From NCBI GenBank assembly GCA_040429635.1, contig CP158972.1, positions 715,918 through 779,917 on the forward strand: a stretch of 64,000 nucleotides of DNA, read 5' to 3'. Numbering within the stretch: position 1 is the stretch's first letter; each line of letters opens with the position of its first letter. Source of the DNA: Tamlana crocina (lineage in GTDB: Bacteria > Bacteroidota > Bacteroidia > Flavobacteriales > Flavobacteriaceae). This document shows, in pieces, positions 1 to 7,898 of this stretch. A program made the position numbers and the translations under genes. Under the pieces are notes generated by a model. That model made no database searches. It saw nothing but the letters and a program-made list of their open reading frames with translations, and was not told the origin of the DNA.

Positions 1-113
1 TTTATGTGCCAAACCGTGTGCAGGATGGCGAATATTTTTTAAATTTACAAATAGCGCCCTTTGAGAATGATGCCACACCAAGCAAACCCATTTTGTATAA
101 AATATTGGAATAA
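1..113 (+). CDS. 3' end of an unidentified protein (partial)
   Basis: An open frame enters from the left edge and ends at TAA 111-113, encoding about 36 residues that include VQDGEYFLNLQIAPF. The alternating hydrophobic pattern looks like a beta-sandwich C-terminus, but I do not recognise the family. The stop is directly followed by the ATG of the DUF4230 gene, so the two are probably co-transcribed. Too little is present to infer function. Confidence 0.5.
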   Translation, partial: YVPNRVQDGEYFLNLQIAPFENDATPSKPILYKILE

Positions 114-722
114 ATGGAAATATTTTTAGGTATAATTATCGGTGCTTTGGTATGTTTGGGCGTGGTTACGTTTTTAAAATCTGTCAAGAAAAAGCAGTTG
201 GCGCATGCGCAATCCACGATTCTTTTGGATAAAATAAAACGGGTTTGTAAATTCATTACCGTTGAGGGCGACTTTGCCGAAATTTACCATTACGAAGATG
301 TAAAACAGCGTTTTTTAAAACTGGTGTCGAGTCGAAAAAAAGCTTTGGTAGTCATCAATGCCAAGGCTCATGTGGGTTACGATTTGTCTAAAATTGAATT
401 GAAAGCCGATACCGAAAAGAAGAAAATTTTATTGGAGCATTTTCCACAGCCCGAAGTGCTTTCCATTGAAACCAATTTGAATTATTACGATAAATCGGAA
501 GGGTATTTCAATAGGTTTGAAGCTACCGATTTAACTGGGCTGCACAACGATGCCAAAATCCACATCGAAGAAAAAATTCCAGAAAGCGGATTGCTTAAAG
601 TGGCACAACAAGAAGTGTTGGAAACCATTTCGCTTATTGAAACCATTGTGGAGACCATTGGTTGGAAATTGGATTATTCAGCTTTGGAAATTCCTGAAAC
701 GCAACAAAAACAACTGCCATGA
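114..722 (+). CDS. DUF4230 domain membrane-anchored protein
   Basis: A 202-aa protein with one N-terminal transmembrane segment (about residues 3-20), a short basic linker (KSVKKKQ), and a soluble domain expected in the periplasm. The region from about residue 40 to 195, with VVINAKAHVGYDLSKIE and paired glutamate-rich helices at the C-terminus, matches my memory of DUF4230 proteins, whose function is unknown. The start follows the upstream stop with no gap. The stop overlaps the next gene by 4 bp (ATGA), indicating translational coupling with the MmcQ/YjbR gene. No catalytic motif is evident. Confidence 0.75.
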   Translation: MEIFLGIIIGALVCLGVVTFLKSVKKKQLAHAQSTILLDKIKRVCKFITVEGDFAEIYHYEDVKQRFLKLVSSRKKALVVINAKAHVGYDLSKIELKADTEKKKILLEHFPQPEVLSIETNLNYYDKSEGYFNRFEATDLTGLHNDAKIHIEEKIPESGLLKVAQQEVLETISLIETIVETIGWKLDYSALEIPETQQKQLP

Positions 723-1081
723 ATATCGAGCAAATACGAACTTATTGTTTAAACAAAAAGGGCACTACCGAAGACTTTCCTTTTGATGAAGATACGTTGG
801 TGTTTAAAGTGACGGGCAAAATGTTTGCCGCAGCATCGCTAAAATGGTGGGAGAAGGGCGAAGCAGCCATTAATTTAAAGGCCGACCCCGAGTACTCCGA
901 AACACTTCGTGCCGATTACAATAGCATCCGCCCCGGTTACCACATGAGCAAAAAGCACTGGAACACACTCTATTTGCATGAGGGTGAACTGCCTGCACAA
1001 TTGGTGAAAGATTTAATAGACCATTCTTACGAGATGGTGGTAAAAGGACTTCCAAAAAAGATTCGCGATACTCTTATTTAG
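719..1081 (+). CDS. MmcQ/YjbR family DNA-binding protein
   Basis: A 120-aa protein of normal length for the MmcQ/YjbR family, a small cyto-domain fold related to CyaY-like or TFAM-like DNA binders. Recognisable features are the N-terminal IRTYCLNKKGTTEDFPFD, the central DTLVFKVTGKMFAAASL, and the C-terminal HMSKKHWNTLYL followed by a helix ending in VVKGLPKK. The family is often annotated as DNA-binding, but a physiological role is not established. It overlaps the DUF4230 gene by 4 bp and so belongs to the same operon. It is the last gene of that operon; about 145 bp of A/T-rich spacer follow. Confidence 0.85.
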   Translation: MNIEQIRTYCLNKKGTTEDFPFDEDTLVFKVTGKMFAAASLKWWEKGEAAINLKADPEYSETLRADYNSIRPGYHMSKKHWNTLYLHEGELPAQLVKDLIDHSYEMVVKGLPKKIRDTLI

Positions 1082-1227
1082 TTATTGTCTGTTTAAAATG
1101 CTGATTGATAGTGGTTTTTGTTGTATATTTAATATCTCTCAATCCTTAATTTTTTTATAGCATAATCAAGCCCTTAAATCTTAAAGTAGAATTTAAATTC
1201 ATTATTAACTTTAATATTTAATAGATT

Positions 1228-2058
1228 ATGAAAACAACCAACCCATTATTTTCAGCATTAGCTGCTGTGCTACTGCTGTTCAATTTCTCAATTATTTCAG
1301 CTCAGGAAGACGCGCCAAAAAGACCAGAGTACGTCGCTATTACCACCATGCATTGGAACATGGACAATGAAGATTTTAAAATGGACGAATGGAGGTCCGT
1401 TGAAAAAGAGTACTTGGAAAAAGTCACCAAAAAAAATGAATTTATTATGGGGGCTTCAACGTATTTGCACGAATTTACGCCAGATAATACCGAGCTGATG
1501 TATGTGCAAACCTTTGCCTCTTGGGACGATATGGGAAAATTTGCCGAAAGGAATTCAGAATTGGAAAAAGAAGCTTGGCCCGATAAAGACGCAAGAAAGG
1601 CTTTTTTTGATAAGCGGTTTTCGTATTATTCCGATGAGCATTCCGATGAAATTTACGCGCCGTTACCTGGGGCAAAACTGATGAAGGAAGCACCCACCAA
1701 AGATATGTTGTGCTACGTTAGAAAAACACACTTTGCCTTTCCAGAAGATGGTACGCAAGAAGAATTTATGGAAATGAGAAAAGAGTTTATCGAAAAAATA
1801 ATCAATAAAAATGAATATATAAAGGGATATTACCCTAATGTACACGCTTGGGGGTCGGACAGGACAGAGCACATGGAAGCCTTTTTTATTGAATCCTGGG
1901 CCGATTTGGATAAAATGTACGACCGAACAGATGAATTAATGAAGGAAGCTTGGCCAGATGAAGAGCAGCGAAAAAAAGACGGTAAGGCATGGGGAAAGTA
2001 TTTTACTGGAGTGCATGGCGATTATATGTACAAGCATGTACACGAACTTTCAAAATAA
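1228..2058 (+). CDS. secreted protein with two repeated NIPSNAP/ABM-like domains
   Basis: A 276-aa protein with a Sec signal peptide (residues 1-25, ending IISAQ). The mature part is an internal duplication. Residues about 34-150 and 159-276 align, sharing KNE(F/Y)I-G, a tryptophan block (ASWDDMGKF versus ESWADLDKM) and ELEKEAWPD versus ELMKEAWPD. The hydrophobic pattern suggests two ferredoxin-like alpha-beta barrels as in NIPSNAP or antibiotic-biosynthesis-monooxygenase folds, which usually dimerise; here one chain would supply both halves. The fold assignment is inference. It is monocistronic, with a GU-rich terminator hairpin after it. Confidence 0.65.
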   Translation: MKTTNPLFSALAAVLLLFNFSIISAQEDAPKRPEYVAITTMHWNMDNEDFKMDEWRSVEKEYLEKVTKKNEFIMGASTYLHEFTPDNTELMYVQTFASWDDMGKFAERNSELEKEAWPDKDARKAFFDKRFSYYSDEHSDEIYAPLPGAKLMKEAPTKDMLCYVRKTHFAFPEDGTQEEFMEMRKEFIEKIINKNEYIKGYYPNVHAWGSDRTEHMEAFFIESWADLDKMYDRTDELMKEAWPDEEQRKKDGKAWGKYFTGVHGDYMYKHVHELSK

Positions 2059-2078
2059 CATAAAAGCATAAATGTTTT

Positions 2079-2119
2079 AAAGTGGCTGGCAAAATGTTTC
2101 TTTTGGTCGGCCGCTTTTG
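2079..2119 (+). terminator. intrinsic terminator after the duplicated-domain gene
   Basis: AAAGTGGCTGGC and GTCGGCCGCTTT form a 12-bp stem containing three G-U pairs, followed by TTTTG. It lies 20 bp after the stop at 2058. Confidence 0.55.
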
Positions 2120-2146
2120 TATGTACAATGATTAAACAGGTACGAG

Positions 2147-2177
2147 TTTGCTAAAACGTTAATTAAACGTATAATTG
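2147..2177 (+). promoter_or_regulatory. putative Bacteroidota-type promoter of phnA
   Basis: TTTG at 2147-2150 and TATAATTG at 2170-2177 are separated by 19 bases. This fits the TTG / TAnnTTTG pattern with one mismatch and lies 19 bp before the phnA start. Confidence 0.5.
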
Positions 2178-2196
2178 CACCATCAAAAAATAAATC

Positions 2197-2775
2197 ATGA
2201 GTATTTTACAAACCTTGAAAGACAGAAGCAACAATGCTTGCGAACTTTGTGCCTCAGCAGAACATTTAAGTCAATATACCATTCCACCATCCTTAAATGA
2301 AAATGTAGACAACGATGTTTTGGTTTGTAAAAGCTGCCTGGATCAAATAATTGGCGATTCAGAAATGGATCCAAACCATTGGCGCTGCCTTAACGACAGC
2401 ATGTGGAGCGAGCACGTAGCGGTGCAAATTATGGCTTGGCGCATGCTGCAGCGGTTACGTAACGAAGGTTGGCCAAAAGACTTATTGGACATGATGTATC
2501 TTAGCGATGACGCTCTGGCACTGGCACGGGCAACAGGCGAAGATCAAGACGAAAGTGAAAAAATAGTGCATCGCGATGCTAACGGGGTCATTTTAGAAAA
2601 CGGCGACAATGTTGTTTTAATAAAAGACCTAAAAGTGAAAGGTTCCAGTATGGTGGCCAAACAAGGTACGGCTGTAAGGAATATTCGTTTGGATTATGAA
2701 AACGCTACTTATATTGAAGGTAAGGTTGATGGGCAGCAAATAGTAATCCTTACCCAATACGTAAAGAAAACCTAG
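2197..2775 (+). CDS. PhnA/YjdM domain protein
   Basis: A 192-aa protein of the PhnA (YjdM) family. The N-terminus has a zinc-ribbon-like part with CELC (about residues 15-18) and CKSC (about 48-51). A helical middle with HWRCLNDSMWSEHVAVQ follows, and then the diagnostic C-terminal PhnA SH3-like domain with DANGVILENGDNVVLIKDLKVKGSS. Despite the historical name, the family is not shown to degrade phosphonates, and its role is unknown. The gene is single, with its own promoter-like element. It converges on a small membrane-peptide gene; the two TAG stops use the same CTAG palindrome. Confidence 0.85.
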   Translation: MSILQTLKDRSNNACELCASAEHLSQYTIPPSLNENVDNDVLVCKSCLDQIIGDSEMDPNHWRCLNDSMWSEHVAVQIMAWRMLQRLRNEGWPKDLLDMMYLSDDALALARATGEDQDESEKIVHRDANGVILENGDNVVLIKDLKVKGSSMVAKQGTAVRNIRLDYENATYIEGKVDGQQIVILTQYVKKT

Positions 2776-2912
2776 TTTTTGTCTTTTTTATTGAACCACC
2801 CTAAGCCCAATGGGAACATAAAAACCAGAAAAAGGTACCTGCCGGTTATAAGTCCGAAAATGGTTATGGCAGCCAAAATAACCATAAGGGCGATTTTGTA
2901 ATGGTATTTCAT
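2772..2912 (-). CDS. 46-aa hydrophobic membrane peptide
   Basis: A short reading frame starting at ATG 2912 encodes 46 residues. It begins MKYHYKIALMVILAAITIFG and ends GWFNKKDKN. Two hydrophobic segments (about residues 7-22 and 26-39) separated by TGRY suggest a helical hairpin in the inner membrane, with basic ends. The gene lies 32 bp downstream of the DUF4440 gene on the same strand, so co-transcription is likely. The conserved-looking charge layout and tight packing support a real gene. I do not recognise a family. Confidence 0.6.
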   Translation of the reverse strand: MKYHYKIALMVILAAITIFGLITGRYLFLVFMFPLGLGWFNKKDKN

Positions 2913-2944
2913 TTATAAAATGATGAGCGGGATAAGTCTTGACT

Positions 2945-3376
2945 TTAAGTAGTGGTGTGGGCAATAATTTTCCAATCGCCATTGATGCTCTTAACTACCA
3001 GCATAAAAATACCATCGGCATTGCCCATGTCGCGCTTAATGTGGTATTCTCCTAAAACATAATAAGATTCATTGCCAATAGGGGTAACAGCATTGATTTT
3101 ATAGCTGAGTTTGCCAGTGTGTTTTTCAGTGGGGTAGGCTTTTTCGTAACGATCGAACGTGTCGTACCAGCCCTCAATCACACCATGGCTACTGTAAAAT
3201 TTTAACGAATCGCTTTTCCAATAGGCATCCATATATCCTTCAAGGTCGTGGTTTGACCATGCTATGCGTTGTTTTTTTAAAACCTTGTTAATGGCTTTAA
3301 CATCAGCTTCAATGTCAGACTGTGAAAAGCCAATAAGACCACTGAATAATAGTATTGAAAAAAAGAGTTTTTTCAT
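2945..3376 (-). CDS. secreted DUF4440 / SnoaL-like (NTF2 fold) protein
   Basis: A 143-aa protein with a Sec signal peptide (residues 1-19, ending IGFSQ). The mature domain has the layout of small NTF2-like/DUF4440 proteins: helix, W-x-NHDLEGYMDAYWKSDS, then a curved sheet with SSHGVIEGWYDTF and a C-terminal strand ending GDWKIIAHTT. Members bind small ligands or act as accessory domains; no catalytic function can be assigned here. A TACTTTTG element lies just upstream, near 3398-3405 on this strand. The 46-aa membrane peptide follows in the same direction. Confidence 0.8.
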   Translation of the reverse strand: MKKLFFSILLFSGLIGFSQSDIEADVKAINKVLKKQRIAWSNHDLEGYMDAYWKSDSLKFYSSHGVIEGWYDTFDRYEKAYPTEKHTGKLSYKINAVTPIGNESYYVLGEYHIKRDMGNADGIFMLVVKSINGDWKIIAHTTT

Positions 3377-3592
3377 TTAATTCTAGTTTTAAGTATTCAA
3401 AAGTAGCAAAATATGCTTAGTAAAACAGGTCGGTTGTCGATCAAATTAACAAGTAGTTTGTTTTTAACTGAAGTTAAAATCTATTTGTCGATTAAATAGT
3501 GTGAATGCCTAAATTGTTGCCTATTTTTAAATCACAATCAAACGATTGGCCTCCCTTAATTGACAATTTTAACCTTTAAAAACTCGTGTATT

Positions 3593-3871
3593 ATGGATTT
3601 AAAAATTACTAATTGTAACAACTTCTTTAAAATTAAAGGCACCTTAAACAAGGCCAATATTGGTTTGTTTAACAAAGAATTCAAAAACATTTTTGACCGA
3701 GCCAAAGATGTCACTATCAGTGTTCAAGACATTGATAGCATGGATAAATTTGGTGTTGAAGCTATAGCCAAACTGCACAATGAAGCCTTGGTGAAAAATA
3801 AGAGATTCTCTATTGTTGGGTTTGGTTGCAAAGAGCTTTACGACCATTTTCAAACGAATACGGCCGCTTAA
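3593..3871 (+). CDS. stand-alone STAS domain protein with altered phosphorylation site
   Basis: A 92-aa protein starting at ATG 3593; a TTG 33 bases earlier also opens the frame but is less likely. The fold pattern is that of a single STAS domain (anti-anti-sigma-factor family): two strands, helix, strand ending VQDIDSMDKFGVEAIAKL, and a final strand and helix with SIVGFGCKELYDHF. In classic SpoIIAA-like proteins the equivalent loop is D-S-S-G; here D-K-F-G aligns, so the phosphorylatable serine seems absent. No kinase or anti-sigma partner lies nearby. It converges on the DUF4407 gene, with only 2 bp between stops. Confidence 0.6.
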   Translation: MDLKITNCNNFFKIKGTLNKANIGLFNKEFKNIFDRAKDVTISVQDIDSMDKFGVEAIAKLHNEALVKNKRFSIVGFGCKELYDHFQTNTAA

Positions 3872-3873
3872 CT

Positions 3874-4974
3874 TTAAAGTGCATTTTTCTGTTTATTGAA
3901 AAAGGCGTCTGCCTGTAATTGCATGAGCGTCCTGGCTTTTTTGCGCTTATATTGGTAGAGCTCGTTTTCTTGTTCAATGTCGGTATAAATCCTGTTATTT
4001 ATCGAAATATCGGTTTTGATTAAGGATTTCCTTTGGCTTTTGTTTTGAGCTGTATGGGCTTTTATGGCTTCCTCTTGATCCTCAAGTTTGTAATCGTAAG
4101 CGCCTTGTGGCGCGAGGAGTTTTACAAAAACAGGAGCCGTTTCAATAGCCAGAAATAGTAAAAAGATAAACAATGAAGGCAGTAGGGGCAATTTGCCCAA
4201 GGCATTAACGCGTGCCATCAAACCATCAAAATTATTGATGATGGGCTGTGTGTTGGTCACTTCGTTCTTGTAATTGCTTTGAAGCTGCTCTATTTGGTTT
4301 TTAATCGAAACAATTTTGGCTTTGTTTACGGTTTTTAGTTGTTGGAATTCAGCTAAAGCGGCATCGTGCTTTTCTCGTTTTTCTTGGTAAACCGGGCCTT
4401 TTCCCAAAAGTTTTGTGCCGGCTGTACCTTCGGCTTCGGCTATGTACGTATCGTAAAGCGCATTCACCTCCGTTTCTTTGGTGTTTATTTGATTTTGTAA
4501 TTGGGAAATTTCATTTTGAAGATTTTTAATTTCGGGTTTAAATTGTTCGGCTATTTGACTTTTATTGGCTAAGGTCAACTCATTTTTTTGCTCCAAAAGC
4601 ACTTGGTTAATTTCTTTCTCAAAAATTTTCAACTCCAAAGGTTTTGAAATCACCACTGCAATTATAATTGCCAAAATAATTCGTGGTATAGCCTGAGTAA
4701 ATTCATTTAATGGTTGTCCTGTTTTTTTTATGGTAGAAACAATGTAGCGGTCCAAATTGAAAATGAGCAAACCCCAAATGAGCCCGAAAAATATTGCCGA
4801 GTATAAGTTTTCAAAAATGATGAATAGCGTGTAGCTGGAGGCAATAAAAGCCATGATGGCAGTAAAGAATACAGTGGCTCCAATGCCGGCATATTTATTC
4901 TGTTCGCCGACAGAACAATCATTTAAAATATGGGTGTCTGAGCCCGAGCAGATGATGAAAAATTGCTTTAACAT
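3874..4974 (-). CDS. DUF4407 membrane protein with long coiled coil
   Basis: A 366-aa protein resembling DUF4407. Three N-terminal membrane helices (about residues 30-50, 57-75 and 92-112, including FNLDRYIVSTIKK between them) are followed by a long Gln/Glu/Lys-rich coiled coil (about 118-250). A fourth membrane segment lies near 262-285, and a basic cytoplasmic tail ends the chain. The family has no established function; the topology resembles mechanosensing or scaffold proteins, but that is only an analogy. It is convergent with the STAS gene. The spacer to the EamA gene on the same strand is about 100 bp with no clear terminator. Confidence 0.75.
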   Translation of the reverse strand: MLKQFFIICSGSDTHILNDCSVGEQNKYAGIGATVFFTAIMAFIASSYTLFIIFENLYSAIFFGLIWGLLIFNLDRYIVSTIKKTGQPLNEFTQAIPRIILAIIIAVVISKPLELKIFEKEINQVLLEQKNELTLANKSQIAEQFKPEIKNLQNEISQLQNQINTKETEVNALYDTYIAEAEGTAGTKLLGKGPVYQEKREKHDAALAEFQQLKTVNKAKIVSIKNQIEQLQSNYKNEVTNTQPIINNFDGLMARVNALGKLPLLPSLFIFLLFLAIETAPVFVKLLAPQGAYDYKLEDQEEAIKAHTAQNKSQRKSLIKTDISINNRIYTDIEQENELYQYKRKKARTLMQLQADAFFNKQKNAL

Positions 4975-5076
4975 GATGAGTGATTTTTTTGATTGATGTT
5001 AAGGCTGTGCAGAACACAGTCTGACTATTAGAACGTTAAAGCAGTTTGTTTGTTACATAAATCAGCTTAAAATGCT

Positions 5077-5937
5077 CTATTTTTTTCGAGACCGAACGCT
5101 TTCAATCAAAACTGTAGCTAAAATTAGCGAACCACCAAGCATGGTATTTTTATTCGGTATTTCGTTTAAAAAAATAAAAGCAATGATAATTCCGAAGATT
5201 GGTTGAATACTATTTATAATACTTGCCGTACTGGCCGAAAAGTGTTTTAAACTGTAAATTAACAGGGTATGCCCGATAGCCGTTACAACAACAGCTAACA
5301 AAATAATGTAGGGATACTGCGTAACAATATTTGAAGTGTCCATAAAAAATAAAGCGGGCAAAAACACAGCCGTTAAAATACTGGCTTGATAAAACATGAT
5401 ACTGGTAGGATTGTAACTGCTCGTAAGTTTTTTTGAAATAATATTACGCAGGGCATAGCATAGTGCCGAAAGCAAGCCAAAAAGTATGCCTTTAAAATAG
5501 GTGTTTTCAAGGTTGAATTCAGGAGCCATAATGTACATGCCAACTAAAACCATAAGCCCCAAGAGAATATAAATGGGGTCGAATTTTATTTTTATAAATA
5601 ATGGTTCTAAAAACGCGGTGAAAATTGGGAATACGAATAGGGAAAGCATCCCAATGGCCACGTTCGATAATTTAAGAGCATAGAAATAAAACAGCCAATG
5701 TCCGCCCATTAAAAGGGCACTAACGCCAATGGAAACGCCATCTTGTTGGGATAGTATTTTTAAATTGAACTTTTTATAAAGGCAGAACCCCAATAAAAAC
5801 AAACCGCCTAAAATACTGCGCCACCAGACCACTACTGGCGTGGGCATATCGATATAACGGCCTAAAGCTCCCGAAGCACTAATAAAAAGCGTGGCAAGAA
5901 TAAGTTGAAGAAGATGGTTGCTGTGCTGGTTTTTCAT
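5077..5937 (-). CDS. EamA/DMT-family transporter
   Basis: A roughly 286-aa inner-membrane protein with ten hydrophobic helices in two repeated five-helix EamA halves (about residues 5-130 and 140-280). Typical DMT features are the N-terminal GALGRYIDMPTPVVVWWRS and the second-half LRNIISKKL and HFSASTASIINSIQPIFGIIIAF blocks. The family exports amino acids, nucleotides or other metabolites; the substrate cannot be read from sequence. I prefer ATG 5937, preceded by an A/T-rich leader, over ATG 5955 six codons upstream. It is probably monocistronic. Confidence 0.85.
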   Translation of the reverse strand: MKNQHSNHLLQLILATLFISASGALGRYIDMPTPVVVWWRSILGGLFLLGFCLYKKFNLKILSQQDGVSIGVSALLMGGHWLFYFYALKLSNVAIGMLSLFVFPIFTAFLEPLFIKIKFDPIYILLGLMVLVGMYIMAPEFNLENTYFKGILFGLLSALCYALRNIISKKLTSSYNPTSIMFYQASILTAVFLPALFFMDTSNIVTQYPYIILLAVVVTAIGHTLLIYSLKHFSASTASIINSIQPIFGIIIAFIFLNEIPNKNTMLGGSLILATVLIESVRSRKK

Positions 5938-5984
5938 GTTAATGATTATGGGCATTAGTGGATTTGCGCTAAGGATAGTAGAGA

Positions 5985-6062
5985 AAAGCCCACATCGACA
6001 AAGGAGCGAGGGCTTGTAGCCCTTCGACTGCGCTCAGGGTAAACTACAGTACGCCCCTTGCG
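5985..6062. repeat. short palindromic intergenic repeat
   Basis: The spacer before the dipeptidase gene contains AGGGCTTGTAGCCCT, a perfect 6-bp stem with a 3-base loop, next to CCCTTCGACTGCGCTCAGGG, whose ends can also pair. The GC-rich, palindromic character contrasts with the surrounding DNA and resembles REP-like intergenic elements. A genome-wide count would be needed to call it a repeat family. Confidence 0.4.
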
Positions 6063-6074
6063 GTAGCGATCCAG

Positions 6075-7463
6075 TTACTCTGATAGTTCGGTGAAATATT
6101 TATAAAAATATGGAATAGTTTCAATGCCTTTTAAATAGTTCCAAATGCCGAAATGCTCGTTAGGGGAGTGTATGGCATCGCTATCTAGCCCGAAGCCCAT
6201 AAGTATAATTTTGCTTTCCAGTTCTTGCTCGAAAAGTGATACAATGGGAATACTACCACCACTACGCTGCGGAATGGGTTTTTTTCCGAAAGTTTGCTCG
6301 TAAGCCTTGCTAGCGGCTTGATACCCAATACTGCTAATCGGGGTAACGTAGCCTTGTCCGCCGTGGTGGGGCGTAACTTTTACTTTAACGCTTTTAGGAG
6401 CGATACTTTCGAAATGAGAGGTGAAAAGTTTTGTGATTTCCTGCCAATCTTGGTTGGGAACCAAACGCATTGATATTTTTGCAAAAGCTTTGCTAGGGAT
6501 TACGGTTTTTGCCCCTTCACCAATGTAGCCTCCCCAAATGCCATTAACATCGAGTGTTGGACGGATGGAATTCCGTTCGTTGGTGGTGAATCCTTTTTCG
6601 CTATGAACGGCATCAATATCCAAAGCTTTTTTATAGTTTTCTAAACTGAAAGGCGCTTTGGCCATTTCCGCGCGTTCTTCGACTGAAAGTTCTTCAACTT
6701 TATCGTAAAACCCAGGAATGGTAATATGATTGTTTTCGTCATGCAATGAGGCAATCATTTTGGTTAAAATGTTGATGGGGTTGGCTACAGCGCCACCGTA
6801 CAAACCGGAGTGCAAATCGCGGTTGGGGCCTGTAACTTCCACCTCAACGTAGCTTAAGCCGCGAAGCCCGGTAGTTATTGACGGGGTGTCGTTAGCTATC
6901 ATCCCAGTGTCGGAAATAAGGATCACATCATTTTTTAGTTTTTCGCGATTACTTTTAACAAAATCACCCAGATTGGCGCTCCCCACTTCCTCTTCGCCTT
7001 CAATCATAAATTTTACGTTGCAGGGCAGCTGGTTAGTTTTTACCATAAGCTCGAAAGCCTTAACGTGCATGTACATTTGGCCTTTGTCGTCGCAAGCACC
7101 ACGTGCAAAAATGGCACCGTCGGGATGTTTTTCCGTAGTTTTAATTACCGGTTCAAAAGGCGGGGAATTCCATAAATTTAATGGGTCTGGTGGTTGTACG
7201 TCGTAATGCCCGTAAACTAAAACAGTAGGAAGGTTTTTGTCGATGATTTTTTCACCATATACAATGGGGTAGCCTGCTGTAGGGCATATTTCAACCGTAT
7301 CGCATCCTGCTTTTTCTAAGCTGGATTTAATAGCTTCGGCAGTTTTTAAAACATCGGATTTGTATGCGGAGTCGGCACTTATCGACGGAATTTTAAGTAA
7401 TTCGATAAGTTCGTTTAAAAATCGCTCTTTGTGTTCTTTTATATATGATGGAATGTTTTTCAT
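6075..7463 (-). CDS. M20-family dipeptidase (CNDP-like)
   Basis: A 462-aa cytosolic zinc dipeptidase of the M20 family. Visible motifs are the metal-ligand block YGHYDVQPPDP, ARGACDDKGQ with the second metal-bridging Asp, the catalytic Glu pair in IEGEEEVGS, ISDTGM, and a C-terminal IHSPNEHFG. The lid/dimerisation domain occupies roughly residues 210-370 and contains DLHSGLYGG. Family members hydrolyse dipeptides such as Xaa-His or Cys-Gly. I chose ATG 7463; the frame opens eight codons earlier at TTG, giving an unusual hydrophobic leader. The gene appears monocistronic, and its upstream region holds the divergent tRNA-Leu promoter. Confidence 0.88.
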   Translation of the reverse strand: MKNIPSYIKEHKERFLNELIELLKIPSISADSAYKSDVLKTAEAIKSSLEKAGCDTVEICPTAGYPIVYGEKIIDKNLPTVLVYGHYDVQPPDPLNLWNSPPFEPVIKTTEKHPDGAIFARGACDDKGQMYMHVKAFELMVKTNQLPCNVKFMIEGEEEVGSANLGDFVKSNREKLKNDVILISDTGMIANDTPSITTGLRGLSYVEVEVTGPNRDLHSGLYGGAVANPINILTKMIASLHDENNHITIPGFYDKVEELSVEERAEMAKAPFSLENYKKALDIDAVHSEKGFTTNERNSIRPTLDVNGIWGGYIGEGAKTVIPSKAFAKISMRLVPNQDWQEITKLFTSHFESIAPKSVKVKVTPHHGGQGYVTPISSIGYQAASKAYEQTFGKKPIPQRSGGSIPIVSLFEQELESKIILMGFGLDSDAIHSPNEHFGIWNYLKGIETIPYFYKYFTELSE

Positions 7464-7522
7464 AAAAAGGATAATCTTTCTTTTCAAAAGTATAAAAAAA
7501 GAATGTTTTTAGGGCTTTGGTG

Positions 7523-7552
7523 TTTGCAATTTAAAAATCTTGTTTATATTTG
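7523..7552 (+). promoter_or_regulatory. promoter of tRNA-Leu(UAG)
   Basis: TTTG at 7523-7526 and TATATTTG at 7545-7552 (18-base spacer) match the Bacteroidota consensus exactly at the -7 box. A small hairpin (TCCCGAT/ATCGGGA, 7562-7579) sits in the leader between the promoter and the mature tRNA. Confidence 0.7.
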
Positions 7553-7590
7553 CATCCCAATTCCCGATAGTAATCGGGATAGGACATATT

Positions 7591-7672
7591 GCGGGCGTGG
7601 TGGAATTGGTAGACACGCTAGACTTAGGATCTAGTGCCGCGAGGTGTGAGAGTTCGAGTCTCTCCGCCCGCA
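7591..7672 (+). tRNA. tRNA-Leu (anticodon UAG)
   Basis: The acceptor arm GCGGGCG pairs with CGCCCGC, with discriminator A at 7672. The D-arm region has GGTGGAATTGGTAGACAC typical of leucine tRNAs. The anticodon loop CTTAGGA gives anticodon UAG, there is a variable arm (GCCGCGAGGTGT), and the T-arm is AGTTCGAGTCT. The 3' CCA is not fully encoded (CCT follows). Confidence 0.95.
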
Positions 7673-7677
7673 CCTCG

Positions 7678-7711
7678 AAAAAGCTTCTCAGATTTGAGAG
7701 GCTTTTTTTGT
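7678..7711 (+). terminator. terminator of tRNA-Leu(UAG)
   Basis: AAGCTTCTCA and TGAGAGGCTT form a 10-bp stem with one G-U pair and a short loop, followed by seven T residues. It lies directly after the tRNA. Confidence 0.85.
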
Positions 7712-7898
7712 TTTAATGCAATATCTTCGTTAGTTAACCACTTTTAGTTACTACATATTTATTAAACAGTTTGTTTTTGAGGAATGTTTTAAGTTGGGGC
7801 CTGTCTATTAAAAATAATATTAATTTAATTTTTTTATAACAGTCAACCATTGTAGAAGCAATAGTTTTATCGGCAAAAATCTTAGCTATTTTAGTTCG

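Noticed and set aside
2197-2775. PhnA as part of a phosphonate pathway
   Set aside because: The family name is historical; nothing nearby acts on phosphonates, and the phosphonate genes are about 59 kb away.
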